Positions 33,672 to 43,342 of a DNA stretch of 64,000 bases are shown in pieces. The notes under the pieces were generated by a model. It saw only the letters and a list, made by a program, of their open reading frames with translations. It had not been told where the DNA came from and ran no database searches. Origin of the DNA: Oscillospiraceae bacterium. GTDB lineage: Bacteria; Bacillota; Clostridia; Oscillospirales; SIG627. Position 1 is the first letter of the stretch. Every line of letters starts with the position of its first letter. The stretch covers positions 1-64,000 of the forward strand of contig SVTV01000013.1 in NCBI GenBank assembly GCA_015063605.1, read 5' to 3'. The translations under genes and the position numbers were made by a program.

Positions 33672-34823
33672 TCATCTGTCGGGCATAGTCAATATTCTTT
33701 TATACCATTGATTGCAAATGTAGCTTCCCAGACCCAAATAAGATTTTTTTATTTCATCTGTTACTATAACTTCCGGCATTTTTTTGATGACAAGTGAAAG
33801 TGTTTTTTCAAAATCAATACCTTCGAAAAGCTCCTTTGTTATGTGTGGATTAAGCTCTGAATCATATTCTATAATAAATACATCGGGATCATAAAACCAC
33901 ATAGCATTACAAAAGAAGCTCCTTAAACCGTTTGTCAGCTCTTCTGTGCTCTCTGGAGCCTTGATTATCTGTTCAAGAGTCCTTCCCCTCTCATTAAATA
34001 TAAGTTGTCCCATATCACCGGAAATTTTGTTGGAACCACGTACTATTTGACCGTTAAATGCTATGGCTCCTCCCACACCGTCTCCTATATGGAGATATAG
34101 AAGTTGTTTCTTATCATAGTTCGGGATTGTTTGCATATGCGCATAGATAGAGAGCTTTACATTTTCATCAATAAATGTAACAGGCATTGAAAGACTAAAT
34201 TCAAGTGTTTTTGTTATTGAGATAGTATTCAATTCAGGCATGCGATTGTTTACCGTTTTATCGCTAGTGCTGTCATAAGGCCCGGGAAGAGAAACACCCA
34301 GACAAAACACTCTACTTTTTTCATTGTAATTATCCAAATGATATCTGCTCATAAATAAAAACTTCTTGAGATTGTCCGTGAACCCCAAAGAACTATCATA
34401 TGAATGGATATGCTTCAATATACATTCCCTTTTAATGTTGTATATGCAGAAACCAAAATTATAAGATGACAGATCAATTATTGCATAACTGTTTGTGTAA
34501 TCAATGTAAAGCTGAGTTGCTTTTCTGCCGGCGGTGTTTGGTTTATCACTGTTCAGTTCCTCTGAGAGGGAAGGCTTATCATTTTTATGTTGCAGAATTA
34601 TGCCTTTTCTTGCAAAAGTGTCAATGATCTTGCTGACAGTCATCATTGAAAGATCCGTTAACTCACTTATAGCTCCTCGTGTAATACCGGGATTACGCTC
34701 GATAGCCTCAAACGCAGCACTAACATTTTTCATCTTCACATGATTAGTGTACTGAGATGAAACGACAATATTACATTCAGCCTCTGTCTCGATTGCCGTA
34801 TTAAAGTGTTCTTGTTCTATCAC
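33672..34823 (-). CDS. ROK-family regulator lacking the zinc motif
   Basis: A 383-residue protein with an N-terminal winged HTH (about residues 33-85, ITRGAISELTDLSMMTVSKII) and a degenerate ROK domain. The GDGVGGAIAFNG block is present, but where classical members have the Cys-rich zinc loop this protein reads SGDMGQLIFNERGRTLEQI without cysteines. It starts at GTG, 5 nt after AAGGAGG. It is divergent from the beta-helix lipoprotein cluster, 210 bp away, and is its most likely regulator. The ligand is unknown. Confidence 0.85.
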   Translation of the reverse strand: MIEQEHFNTAIETEAECNIVVSSQYTNHVKMKNVSAAFEAIERNPGITRGAISELTDLSMMTVSKIIDTFARKGIILQHKNDKPSLSEELNSDKPNTAGRKATQLYIDYTNSYAIIDLSSYNFGFCIYNIKRECILKHIHSYDSSLGFTDNLKKFLFMSRYHLDNYNEKSRVFCLGVSLPGPYDSTSDKTVNNRMPELNTISITKTLEFSLSMPVTFIDENVKLSIYAHMQTIPNYDKKQLLYLHIGDGVGGAIAFNGQIVRGSNKISGDMGQLIFNERGRTLEQIIKAPESTEELTNGLRSFFCNAMWFYDPDVFIIEYDSELNPHITKELFEGIDFEKTLSLVIKKMPEVIVTDEIKKSYLGLGSYICNQWYKRILTMPDR

Positions 34824-34894
34824 AGTATCCTCCTTAAAAAAGTATGTTTAATACAGATAACACACTTTTTATTAAGAATTATAATTTATTATTT

Positions 34895-34923
34895 ATTATA
34901 CAATTTTTAGTGCCAGATGTCAA
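34895..34923 (-). promoter_or_regulatory. sigma-A promoter of the ROK gene
   Basis: TTGACA (34918-34923) and TATAAT (34895-34900) on the minus strand, spacer 17 bp. Confidence 0.85.
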
Positions 34924-34978
34924 TAGATCAAAAGCAAATTATGAATTTTATCCAATCTTAACCTTGTTTATTTAGTAA

Positions 34979-34998
34979 AAAATTACGGCAGTAATTTT
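34979..34998. repeat. inverted repeat before the beta-helix cluster
   Basis: AAAATTAC-GGCA-GTAATTTT is a perfect 8-bp inverted repeat about 35 bp upstream of the first lipoprotein start. No convincing rightward sigma-A promoter was found nearby, so it may mark a regulator site or a 5' mRNA hairpin. Confidence 0.5.
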
Positions 34999-35033
34999 CA
35001 ATATACAGGAATTCAAAAAATGAAAGGAGCAGC

Positions 35034-36608
35034 ATGAATATGAGAAATATTCGCGCACTTACCATTGTTCTCATTATTCTCTTTGCATTGACTTCGTGCT
35101 CAACAAACGAACTATTTATTTCTTCGGTTGACGAAAACGGTATGTCAATAGCAAGCAATGAAGACGAGATCAGGGTAAACTTTTTAAAGGATGTCGAGCC
35201 TGTAACAACAGAATCGACCGAAGAGCTCATTGTAAACGTTCTTGATTACGGTGCAGTAGGCGACGGTGTTACAAATGACACCAAAGCTTGCCAGACCGCT
35301 ATAAGAAAAACAAATCAAGGCGGTACATTGTATTTTCCCGCAGGTACTTATTTGTTATCGCGACAGCTGTTTATATACGGCGATAACGTTACCATAAAGG
35401 GCGACGGAAATGCGACCAAGCTCATATACGAGCGTGAACAGAAGACAATAGACGCCATAATCGATGTATCTCTCTTCGGCGCAAGAAACGGCGCCACCAA
35501 TATCACAATAAGAGATATGTATATGGAATACAGGGGAGAGTTTTTCCCTAAGTTCGGCGACAGCTATACAGGAAAGATAAACGGTCTTTACTTCACCGAA
35601 ATCCATGATCTTCTCGTGGAAAATGTTGAGATCACAGGCTTTAACAGCTCAGGAATAAACCTTGCGGGACTCAGCAATGCTTATGCAACAGATATAGTTG
35701 TACGCGATTGCTATCTGCATCATAATAGAGTAGGCGGAGTTCTTTACGGATTCGTCGACGGTCTGCTTATTACAGATTCTATAATGGAGCATATGGGATC
35801 CTCCCTTGACGGCGGCACCGGATACGGTTCCGCAGGATACAGCGGGGCATATCCCAAAAACGTTCGTGTTATTAATAACGAATGCAATTTCAACCAAAGA
35901 AAAGGTATCGACCTTCACGCAGGTGAAAACATCATCATTGAAGGCAACACCTGTAAGGCAAACCGCCTCTACGGCATATACGTAGAAGGGCCGAAATCGA
36001 ATCACGTAATAATCAAAAACAACTTCATAAGTGATATGGACAGGGAAAAGCTCGATATCGGAGCGCCTTATACGTGGAATATGGCTATAAGCATAGGTAC
36101 TGCGAGCAACGACCCAAACAAATTCTTCGATTATCAGGTAGTTGGAAATGTGATCGAGAATTACGGTCTCGGCTCCGGTGCAGCTTACGGCATCTACGGT
36201 TACTTCAGCTTTACAAAGGGTAAGGTCATAATAAAAGACAATATTATGCATTGTAATGAAGTTGATAATTTTATTTCATTCACTGCAGGAAGCGTTTCAA
36301 ATGACACCGATGTAAACTTCGTAATCGAAGGAAACCAGATGTATGCCAAAACACTTGCGAACAACGGTATTCAGGTAAGCTCTTACAACACTTTGTTGAT
36401 GAACAACAACATGTTCAACATTGAACGTCAAAGTTCGGGAAGACCCATTTATGTTGCTCATGATAAAAAGTATTCGTCTACGGTTATAAACCTAAACAAT
36501 ATTGCATGCGGTAACATAAAGCAGAACCTGATAACTCTTTCAAACAGAACCGATGCCGATAGTATAGTATTTGAAAATAATATATATAACGGTGTGGTAC
36601 AGCAGTAG
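35034..36608 (+). CDS. beta-helix lipoprotein 1 (pectate lyase superfamily)
   Basis: A 524-residue protein with a lipoprotein signal (ALTSC, Cys22), a short N-terminal strand-turn-strand segment (SSVDENGMSIA, about 30-50), and a right-handed parallel beta-helix from about residue 65. The helix begins with the pectate-lyase-superfamily opening VLDYGAVGDGVTNDTKACQTAI and GGTLYFPAGTYLL, and continues with Asn-rich coils such as IIEGNTCKANRLYGIYVEG. Such proteins are polysaccharide lyases, hydrolases or epimerases. The substrate and catalytic residues were not identified. It is the first of three tandem paralogues. Confidence 0.88.
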   Translation: MNMRNIRALTIVLIILFALTSCSTNELFISSVDENGMSIASNEDEIRVNFLKDVEPVTTESTEELIVNVLDYGAVGDGVTNDTKACQTAIRKTNQGGTLYFPAGTYLLSRQLFIYGDNVTIKGDGNATKLIYEREQKTIDAIIDVSLFGARNGATNITIRDMYMEYRGEFFPKFGDSYTGKINGLYFTEIHDLLVENVEITGFNSSGINLAGLSNAYATDIVVRDCYLHHNRVGGVLYGFVDGLLITDSIMEHMGSSLDGGTGYGSAGYSGAYPKNVRVINNECNFNQRKGIDLHAGENIIIEGNTCKANRLYGIYVEGPKSNHVIIKNNFISDMDREKLDIGAPYTWNMAISIGTASNDPNKFFDYQVVGNVIENYGLGSGAAYGIYGYFSFTKGKVIIKDNIMHCNEVDNFISFTAGSVSNDTDVNFVIEGNQMYAKTLANNGIQVSSYNTLLMNNNMFNIERQSSGRPIYVAHDKKYSSTVINLNNIACGNIKQNLITLSNRTDADSIVFENNIYNGVVQQ

Positions 36609-36624
36609 TAGAAAGGACTATAAT

Positions 36625-38217
36625 ATGAATTCATTTACAAAGAATAAAATGATCAAAGCACTATCTTTCACATTGGCACTTGTCTTCACTATATTGTCAA
36701 TATGCTCATGCGAAAAGAATGATTCTCCTTTCAAAATCTCTTCCATCAATGACGACGGTACTGTTACTGTTATTGATGCCGATGGGGTATCACACAATTA
36801 TAAATATGAGATCCCTAAGACCTCGGAAGAAACTACAGAGAAAAGAGACAATTATCTCAACGTCAAAACCTTTGGTGCGGCAGGAGACGGCACTACAGAT
36901 GACACAGAAGCGTTCAAGCAGGCATTTTCCGCTTTGAAAGAAGGCGGTAAGCTTTACATTCCCGCAGGAACTTATCTCATAAAAAAGAATCTGATCCTCA
37001 GATACGGCAATGTAATGATATACGGTGACAAGGGCAGAACAAAGCTGCTTTTTGAGCGTGAGCAGACGAGCAGCGATACGTATGAAAACGCAAGTCTTCT
37101 GACTGTTACAGACAGTGCAAAAAATGTAGATATACGTGACATGACTCTTGAATACAGCGGCAGCTTCTTCGAAGAAGCAGGACAGTCTTATTCGGGAATG
37201 GTATGCGGAATATATGTATCGACGGGCTCTGATATAAAGATCAGCGGAATGGATATATCCAAATTCAACCATTCCGGCATAAACATAGCCGGTTCCTCGG
37301 GAACATATGTAAAGCGGGTAACTATTGAAGATTGCACTCTCCACCACAACAGAGTAGCTGGCATACTCTACGGCTATGTTGACGGTCTTTCCATCTTTTC
37401 AAACTCAATGACCTATAACGGCGCAGAGTCCGACGGCGGTACAGGCTACGGATGTGCAGGATCTTCTGCGGCACACCCGAAAAATATTCAGGTCATAGGA
37501 AATATAGCCAACTACAATTACCGCAAGGGTATTGACCTTCATGCGGGTGAAAGAGCTGTAATAGACGGAAACACTCTCAAAGGAAACAGACTCTACGGTA
37601 TTTATGCGGAAGGGGTTCGTACGTCTGACATTATTATCACAAATAACATCGTGAGTGATATGAGCGGCTCCACGGGACTGGAAAGTCCTTATGCTACTAT
37701 TTATGGTATAGCATTCGGTGTCTACGGAGAAACAAATGATGATTACTATCATAATTTTACTGTTTCTAATAATATCATTCGAGATTTTGATTCCGATACT
37801 GGCGTTTCGCTTCCTTTCTATTGCTATACCGATTTTGACTACGGTTTCGTAAAGATAACAGAAAATACGGTAGAGTGTAAGACGATAGATTATCTGATTT
37901 CAATGAACAGAAACGCAGCAAAAGCCAATTACAACGTATCTCTTGATTTCTCATCAAACAATATTTATATCGAAAATCTTAAAGGCATTGGGTTAATATT
38001 AAGAGCTAAGGATATTCAATTCATCAACAATGCTATTCATATAAATAAGTATGTCGGCGGTGCTATTGTGCATATTTCCGGTGCTTCTAACAGTAGTATC
38101 ATTGCAGCAAATAATATAGCAAGAGTAAATTCCTATACTGCTTCAGGTTCTTTCATTGCAGTTACAGGAAATAAAGTTGTAAGAGAAAACAATATCTTTA
38201 ATGGCAGCGCAGATTGA
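36625..38217 (+). CDS. beta-helix lipoprotein 2, paralogue
   Basis: A 530-residue lipoprotein (lipobox ICSC, Cys29) with the same plan as its neighbours. It has an N-terminal segment ISSINDDGTVTVIDADG, then VKTFGAAGDGTTDDTEAFKQAF and GGKLYIPAGTYLI opening the parallel beta-helix. The central stretch DGGTGYGCAGSSAAHPKN and RKGIDLHAGE parallels protein 1 closely, so these are a recent duplication. AAAGGA sets the start at 36625; the longer ORF from 36571 overlaps gene 1. The gap to gene 1 is 16 nt. Confidence 0.88.
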   Translation: MNSFTKNKMIKALSFTLALVFTILSICSCEKNDSPFKISSINDDGTVTVIDADGVSHNYKYEIPKTSEETTEKRDNYLNVKTFGAAGDGTTDDTEAFKQAFSALKEGGKLYIPAGTYLIKKNLILRYGNVMIYGDKGRTKLLFEREQTSSDTYENASLLTVTDSAKNVDIRDMTLEYSGSFFEEAGQSYSGMVCGIYVSTGSDIKISGMDISKFNHSGINIAGSSGTYVKRVTIEDCTLHHNRVAGILYGYVDGLSIFSNSMTYNGAESDGGTGYGCAGSSAAHPKNIQVIGNIANYNYRKGIDLHAGERAVIDGNTLKGNRLYGIYAEGVRTSDIIITNNIVSDMSGSTGLESPYATIYGIAFGVYGETNDDYYHNFTVSNNIIRDFDSDTGVSLPFYCYTDFDYGFVKITENTVECKTIDYLISMNRNAAKANYNVSLDFSSNNIYIENLKGIGLILRAKDIQFINNAIHINKYVGGAIVHISGASNSSIIAANNIARVNSYTASGSFIAVTGNKVVRENNIFNGSAD

Positions 38218-38239
38218 TTGCGGAAAGGAGAAACATATC

Positions 38240-39787
38240 ATGAATAAAAAAATAAGTCTTACTTCATTATTTTTGACGATACTTTTGATCGCTTTCAGCA
38301 TCACTTCCTGCAGCAGCGTTCCCTCGGCAGGTACGATCACCGCAATTAACGAGGACGGCAGTATGATAATTACCGATAACGAAGGTAACACATACACGGT
38401 TCCTCCTTATGTTGCCGAGGAAACAGTTGAGACAGTAAAGACCACAGGCATCGTAAATGTTTACGATCACGGAGCAAAGGGTAACGGCACAGATGATGAT
38501 ACCTCTTCGATTCAGGAGGCCGTAAACGCTCTTAGTACAGGCGGTGTTCTTTATATTCCTTCCGGTACATATAAGATCACAGCCCCCATCTCCTTTGAAA
38601 AGGGTGACATTATTATTGAAGGCAACGGTGCAAGCACTATACTTGTACATTCATTCGCTCCCTCCGATTCCGAATCTGCGGATAAAGCAAGTCTTTTCAG
38701 CTTTGCAGACGGAATAAGCAATGTTCAGATAAGAGACCTGTCCATGACATACGCTGCAGGGTCTGAGAAAAAGGGAAGTACCAACGGAATATATTTCGGT
38801 AAATGCGAAAATGTCTTTGTCGAAGATGTGGATATCAGACAATTCAGCAATTCCGGCATATTATTCTCCGAAACGGCTAAGGATTTTTCAACACATATCA
38901 GTGTAAAAAACTGCATTTTAAGCGATAACTATGCGGCGGGCATCAATATAGGCCACGTAGACGGCATCGCTGTAACCGGATGCGATCTTTACAAAAACGG
39001 TACAGGTAAGGATACCGTAGGATACGGTGTATATGTATCAGAGAACGCTTCTCCCAAGAATATCAGAGTCTTCGGAAACAGAATATATGAAAATTCTGCT
39101 GCAGGTATATATATAACCTCCGGCGAGGATATCGATATTCTCAATAACAACGTTGTTCTTAATAAGCAGTACGGTATTTACGCTTCGGGCGAAAAGATCA
39201 ATTTCGTTGTCATATCAAATAACTTCGTCACCGATATGATCGCGTCCGCTGCTAATAATATCTTCAAGGATAAATATTTCTGTGCGATTTATACGGGAGC
39301 CACATCGGAAAGCACCGATATCGGCTCATTTACCGTGATGAACAATACCGTCAAGAACTTCAATCTTACCACGGGAAGTGCATACGGCTTTGTTGTAGAG
39401 ACTTGCGGTAATACATTTATAAACTTCACGGATAACATATTCGAAGGCAATACGGTAGAAGGTGCAGTTCTTGTTAAGGACAATTCAAAGGATTCTCCCA
39501 AGAATGATATCGTGTTTACAAATAATATGTTCCGCATCAGAAATTCCGCAAAGAACGGTATAGTATTCAACGGAGCGCAGAAGCTGAATATTTCTCAGAA
39601 CAGACTCCAATTTGATAAGATATCCGGTGAAGCTTGTATTTACGTAAATTCAAATGCGGCACAAGTGATTACATCATATAACATCATTCACGATGCAACA
39701 TCTAAAGCAAAGGATATAGCTTTCTCAAAGGATCCCTCTGTTTTGTTGCGTGACGGCGATCTTTTCAATGGAAAAGATATAGCCTGA
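38240..39787 (+). CDS. beta-helix lipoprotein 3, paralogue
   Basis: A 515-residue lipoprotein (lipobox ITSC, Cys24). The N-terminal segment is ITAINEDGSMIITDNEG, followed by VYDHGAKGNGTDDDTSSIQEAV and GGVLYIPSGTYKI, and the same kind of beta-helix, but it is more diverged than copies 1 and 2 (no GIDLHAGE block). AAAGGAG sets the start at 38240, 22 nt after gene 2. The oxidoreductase gene follows after 67 nt with only a weak hairpin between, so the cluster may continue. Confidence 0.88.
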   Translation: MNKKISLTSLFLTILLIAFSITSCSSVPSAGTITAINEDGSMIITDNEGNTYTVPPYVAEETVETVKTTGIVNVYDHGAKGNGTDDDTSSIQEAVNALSTGGVLYIPSGTYKITAPISFEKGDIIIEGNGASTILVHSFAPSDSESADKASLFSFADGISNVQIRDLSMTYAAGSEKKGSTNGIYFGKCENVFVEDVDIRQFSNSGILFSETAKDFSTHISVKNCILSDNYAAGINIGHVDGIAVTGCDLYKNGTGKDTVGYGVYVSENASPKNIRVFGNRIYENSAAGIYITSGEDIDILNNNVVLNKQYGIYASGEKINFVVISNNFVTDMIASAANNIFKDKYFCAIYTGATSESTDIGSFTVMNNTVKNFNLTTGSAYGFVVETCGNTFINFTDNIFEGNTVEGAVLVKDNSKDSPKNDIVFTNNMFRIRNSAKNGIVFNGAQKLNISQNRLQFDKISGEACIYVNSNAAQVITSYNIIHDATSKAKDIAFSKDPSVLLRDGDLFNGKDIA

Positions 39788-39854
39788 AATAATTACAGTC
39801 AATTAAGATCATTTCGATCTGAATTTTAAATCTTTTAACACAAGGAGAAATGTA

Positions 39855-40916
39855 ATGGAAAAGATCAAAATAGCCATTATAGGCTGTGGTACTATTGCCA
39901 ACAGCGCACACATTCCCGCATATTTGAAAAATGATAAGGTAGAGATCAAATATTTCTGCGATATAATTCTTGAAAAGGCTCAGAAGGCAGTTGATAAGTA
40001 CGGCTGCGGTACAGCTATCTCGGATTATAAGATCATTCTTGAAGATGAAGAGGTCAAGGGTGTTTCGGTTTGTACACCCAACAAGATGCACTCTATCATT
40101 TCCTGCGACTGCCTCAGAGCAGGAAAGCAGGTCCTTTGCGAAAAGCCCGCCGCAAGAGTATATTCCGAAGCTCTTGAAATGCAGAAGGTGGCACACGAAA
40201 CCGGAAGAGTTCTCAATATCGGTGTTGTTAACCGCTTCAACACAGCAGTTAATATGATAAAGGATAAGATCGATGCAGGAGAGCTTGGAACAGTTTATCA
40301 GGTAAACGTTAACTTCAGCGTACGCCGTTCCATCCCCGGACTCGGCGGAGCATTCACTACAAAGTCCATCGCAGGCGGCGGAGCCCTCATTGACTGGGGC
40401 GTACATTACCTCGATATCGTTATGTACTGCTGCAACGATCCCGAACCTCTCACAGCATCCGGTAAAGCTTACTGTGTTCTCGGAAAAGATATGGAAAACT
40501 ACGTTTACGAAAGCATGTGGGCAGAGGATACAAAGGACTATAACGGAACTTATGACGTTGATGATAGCGTAACGGCATTCATCAGAACAACAGGTCCTGC
40601 TATCACAGTAAACGGTGCATGGGCAAGAAATATTGGTGTTAATGAGACGTTTATCGACTTCCTCGGTGATAAAGCCGGAATCAGACTTACATACGGCGGA
40701 AATTTCACTATATACGGAACAAAAGACGGAAAGCTTTATTCGGAAACACCCGAATTCACAGCAACATCTCATTTCCAAAATGAAATAGATGCATTTGTTG
40801 AATGTATTGAAACAAATGCAAATATCCGTTCTAATATCGACAAGGCTGTCCTCACCTCTAAGATAATGCAGGGTATTTACGATTCTTCCGAAAGCGGAAA
40901 AGAAATCGTATTCTAA
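39855..40916 (+). CDS. Gfo/Idh/MocA-family oxidoreductase
   Basis: A 353-residue NAD(P)-dependent sugar oxidoreductase: Rossmann motif IAIIGCGTIAN, catalytic EKPAA in AGKQVLCEKPAAR (about residues 90-102), and IDWGVHYLDI in the substrate domain. AAGGAG lies before the start. The next gene begins at the nucleotide after its stop, so the two enzymes are tightly co-expressed. Lying after three surface beta-helix proteins, it may process the sugar unit those proteins release. Confidence 0.92.
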   Translation: MEKIKIAIIGCGTIANSAHIPAYLKNDKVEIKYFCDIILEKAQKAVDKYGCGTAISDYKIILEDEEVKGVSVCTPNKMHSIISCDCLRAGKQVLCEKPAARVYSEALEMQKVAHETGRVLNIGVVNRFNTAVNMIKDKIDAGELGTVYQVNVNFSVRRSIPGLGGAFTTKSIAGGGALIDWGVHYLDIVMYCCNDPEPLTASGKAYCVLGKDMENYVYESMWAEDTKDYNGTYDVDDSVTAFIRTTGPAITVNGAWARNIGVNETFIDFLGDKAGIRLTYGGNFTIYGTKDGKLYSETPEFTATSHFQNEIDAFVECIETNANIRSNIDKAVLTSKIMQGIYDSSESGKEIVF

Positions 40917-41957
40917 ATGTCAATAGTAACAATTATCGGAGCGGGTATGATGGGCAGTGCCTTGTCATACCCGCTGAAAGATAACGGAAATGAAGTTCGG
41001 ATAGTGGGGACATGTCTTGATGACGATATCGTAACAGCGCTCATTTCAAGCAGATATCATCCGAAAATGAAGCGTTATCTCCCGGAAGGCATTAAATATT
41101 ATTATTACAAGGATATACAGGAAGCTATTACAGGTACGGAATACATAATCGGCGGCGTTTCAAGCTACGGTATAGAATGGTTCTCGGAAAATGTATTACC
41201 CATCATTCCCGATGAAATACCGATTCTTTCTGTAACAAAGGGGCTCGTTCCCGAAAAAGACGGAGAGCTTATAACTATACCCGAATACTATAAAAGACGT
41301 TTGTCCGTAATTTCTCCCGATAAAAAGCTTTCTCTCAACGCCATCGGCGGACCCTGCACAAGCTACGAGCTTTGCGACAGAAATCAGACTTATGTCGCAT
41401 TTTGCGGAGAAGATATCGATATTCTCGACCGCTTCAAAGCTATTATGCAGACAGCCTATTACCATATAAGAACCACCACCGACGTAAACGGTATCGAGTG
41501 CGCTGTCGCAATGAAAAATGCATACGCATTGGCAGTTTCCCTTGCAATAGGTATGGGTAATAAACGTGACGGAAAAGAAGCGCCCGAGCATTATAATTCC
41601 GAGGCGGCACTCTTTGCCCAAAGCGTTCGTGAAATGAAGCGCCTTATCGCTTACATGAACGGGGGAGAAGACAGCCTCATATTCGGTGCGGGAGATCTAT
41701 ACGTAACGATCTTCGGAGGAAGAACACGGAAGATAGGTACTCTGTTAGGCGAAGGAATGAGCTTTTCCGATGCCATGGACACTCTTTCGGGGGTTACCCT
41801 TGAAAGCGTATCCATAACACGCTCATGTACAAAAGCACTCATGGAAGCATCAAAGCACGGCAAAATAGATCTTGATTCTTTTCCGCTTCTGATGCATGTA
41901 AGATCAATAATAGAAGACGGAGCGGCGCCTTGTCCGCCCTGGGATGACTTTCACTGA
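40917..41957 (+). CDS. GpsA-like NAD(P)-dependent glycerol-3-phosphate dehydrogenase family protein
   Basis: A 346-residue protein with the dinucleotide motif TIIGAGMMGSAL, VTKGL, GGPCTSYEL, the catalytic Lys in AVAMKNAYALA, and the C-terminal IFGAGDLYVTIFGGRTRKIGTLLGEG. These match the sn-glycerol-3-phosphate dehydrogenase fold, but several invariant GpsA phrases are altered, for example MKNA where GpsA has GKN. The ATG directly follows the TAA of the oxidoreductase gene. With that partner it may act on another polyol or sugar phosphate; a housekeeping glycerophosphate role is also possible. Confidence 0.82.
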   Translation: MSIVTIIGAGMMGSALSYPLKDNGNEVRIVGTCLDDDIVTALISSRYHPKMKRYLPEGIKYYYYKDIQEAITGTEYIIGGVSSYGIEWFSENVLPIIPDEIPILSVTKGLVPEKDGELITIPEYYKRRLSVISPDKKLSLNAIGGPCTSYELCDRNQTYVAFCGEDIDILDRFKAIMQTAYYHIRTTTDVNGIECAVAMKNAYALAVSLAIGMGNKRDGKEAPEHYNSEAALFAQSVREMKRLIAYMNGGEDSLIFGAGDLYVTIFGGRTRKIGTLLGEGMSFSDAMDTLSGVTLESVSITRSCTKALMEASKHGKIDLDSFPLLMHVRSIIEDGAAPCPPWDDFH

Positions 41958-43315
41958 TGAATAAAAACGAAATCTATACCGTTGATATAACGGATATGAA
42001 TAATCTCGGTATGGGTGTTTGCCGTATCGACGGCATCGTTACTTTTGTAAACGGTGCCGTTGTCGGTGATACAGCCGAAATTAAGATCATTAAATGTCAA
42101 AAAGGCTATTCTATAGCAAGGACAGAAAAAATAATCAGATCCTCCGAAATGAGAGAAACCGAACACGTGTGTCAAAAGACCTCTTCATGCGGCGGATGTG
42201 TATACGGGCTTATTAAATATGAGCACGAGCTCGAGATAAAAAGAAATCAAGTACTTTTCGAAATGAAAAAGGCAGGACTTGATATGAAGGTGGAGCCTGT
42301 TTTTTCAACAGGTAAGACCTCGCGCTACAGAAACAAGGCTCAATACCCGGTTTCATCCGATAAAAACGGAAAATTGATATCCGGCTTTTACGCAAGAAAC
42401 ACCCATAGAGTAGTTGAGTGCGATGATTGCCTTCTTGAACCAAAGCTTTTTTCCGACATACTTAAAAGTGCAGTATATAAATTAAATTCTCTCGGACTTT
42501 CAGCTTACGATGAAGAAAGCGGAAAGGGACTTTTACGCCATATTTATTTGCGCCAAGGTCAAAAAACAGGTGAGGTACTTTTGTGCTTCGTTATTAACGG
42601 AAAAAGCATTCCCAACGAAAAACGAATTGCAGAAGATCTGGCGGAAGAATTTCCTCAGATCAAAAGCATTTTTATAAACGTCAACCGTGAAAAAACGAAT
42701 GTAATAAACGGTAAAGAATACAGACTCATATTCGGTAAAGAAACAATAAACGATATTCTTTGCGAAAATATCATATCCATTTCTCCCGATAGCTTCTACC
42801 AAGTCAATCGTGATTGTGCGGAAGAGTTGTATAAAAAAGCCATAACTCTTCTTGATCTCAAAGAGGGAGAAAGCCTTCTCGATCTGTACTGCGGCGCAGG
42901 CACAATAACGCTCGCTGCATCAAGGATCACAAGCCTTAAAAGGATCATAGGTGTTGAGATAGTTCCCGCCGCCATTGAAAATGCAAAGCGAAATGCCGAA
43001 ATGAATAAAATAGATAATGTCGATTTTATTTGCGGCGATGCAGGCGATATAGAAAAGATAATGCGGGATAAAAATATTTCTCTCGATGCGGTCATTCTCG
43101 ATCCGCCTAGAAAAGGATGCTCCGAGGAAACACTGAAATACCTCGTAAAAGCTTCACCTAAGAAGATCTCGTACGTTTCATGCTCACCGGATACATTGGC
43201 AAGGGATGTGGCATTTCTTCTTAAAAACGGCTATACAGCCGACACTGTGTATCCTTTTGATATGTTCCCGAGAACAGGGCATGTTGAAAGTGTTGTTTGT
43301 TTAAGTAGGGAATAG
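41957..43315 (+). CDS. rlmD: 23S rRNA (uracil-5-)-methyltransferase, RlmD/RlmCD type
   Basis: A 452-residue RNA methyltransferase. An N-terminal TRAM domain (about residues 1-57) is followed by a Fe-S cysteine set (CQKTSSCGGC, near 69-78, plus a later Cys). SAM-binding LLDLYCGAGTITLAA and the catalytic YVSCSPDTLARD with DPPRKGC follow. It installs m5U in 23S rRNA. The start ATG overlaps the stop of the GpsA-like gene by one base (ATGA), so translation is coupled to it. Confidence 0.93.
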   Translation: MNKNEIYTVDITDMNNLGMGVCRIDGIVTFVNGAVVGDTAEIKIIKCQKGYSIARTEKIIRSSEMRETEHVCQKTSSCGGCVYGLIKYEHELEIKRNQVLFEMKKAGLDMKVEPVFSTGKTSRYRNKAQYPVSSDKNGKLISGFYARNTHRVVECDDCLLEPKLFSDILKSAVYKLNSLGLSAYDEESGKGLLRHIYLRQGQKTGEVLLCFVINGKSIPNEKRIAEDLAEEFPQIKSIFINVNREKTNVINGKEYRLIFGKETINDILCENIISISPDSFYQVNRDCAEELYKKAITLLDLKEGESLLDLYCGAGTITLAASRITSLKRIIGVEIVPAAIENAKRNAEMNKIDNVDFICGDAGDIEKIMRDKNISLDAVILDPPRKGCSEETLKYLVKASPKKISYVSCSPDTLARDVAFLLKNGYTADTVYPFDMFPRTGHVESVVCLSRE

Positions 43316-43342
43316 GTTGACATTTGCAAGGAGAAACACAAA

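Noticed and set aside
39765-40778. 337-residue minus-strand ORF across the oxidoreductase gene
   Set aside because: Cys-rich low-quality translation antisense to a Gfo/Idh/MocA gene with intact motifs; no promoter or ribosome site of its own.
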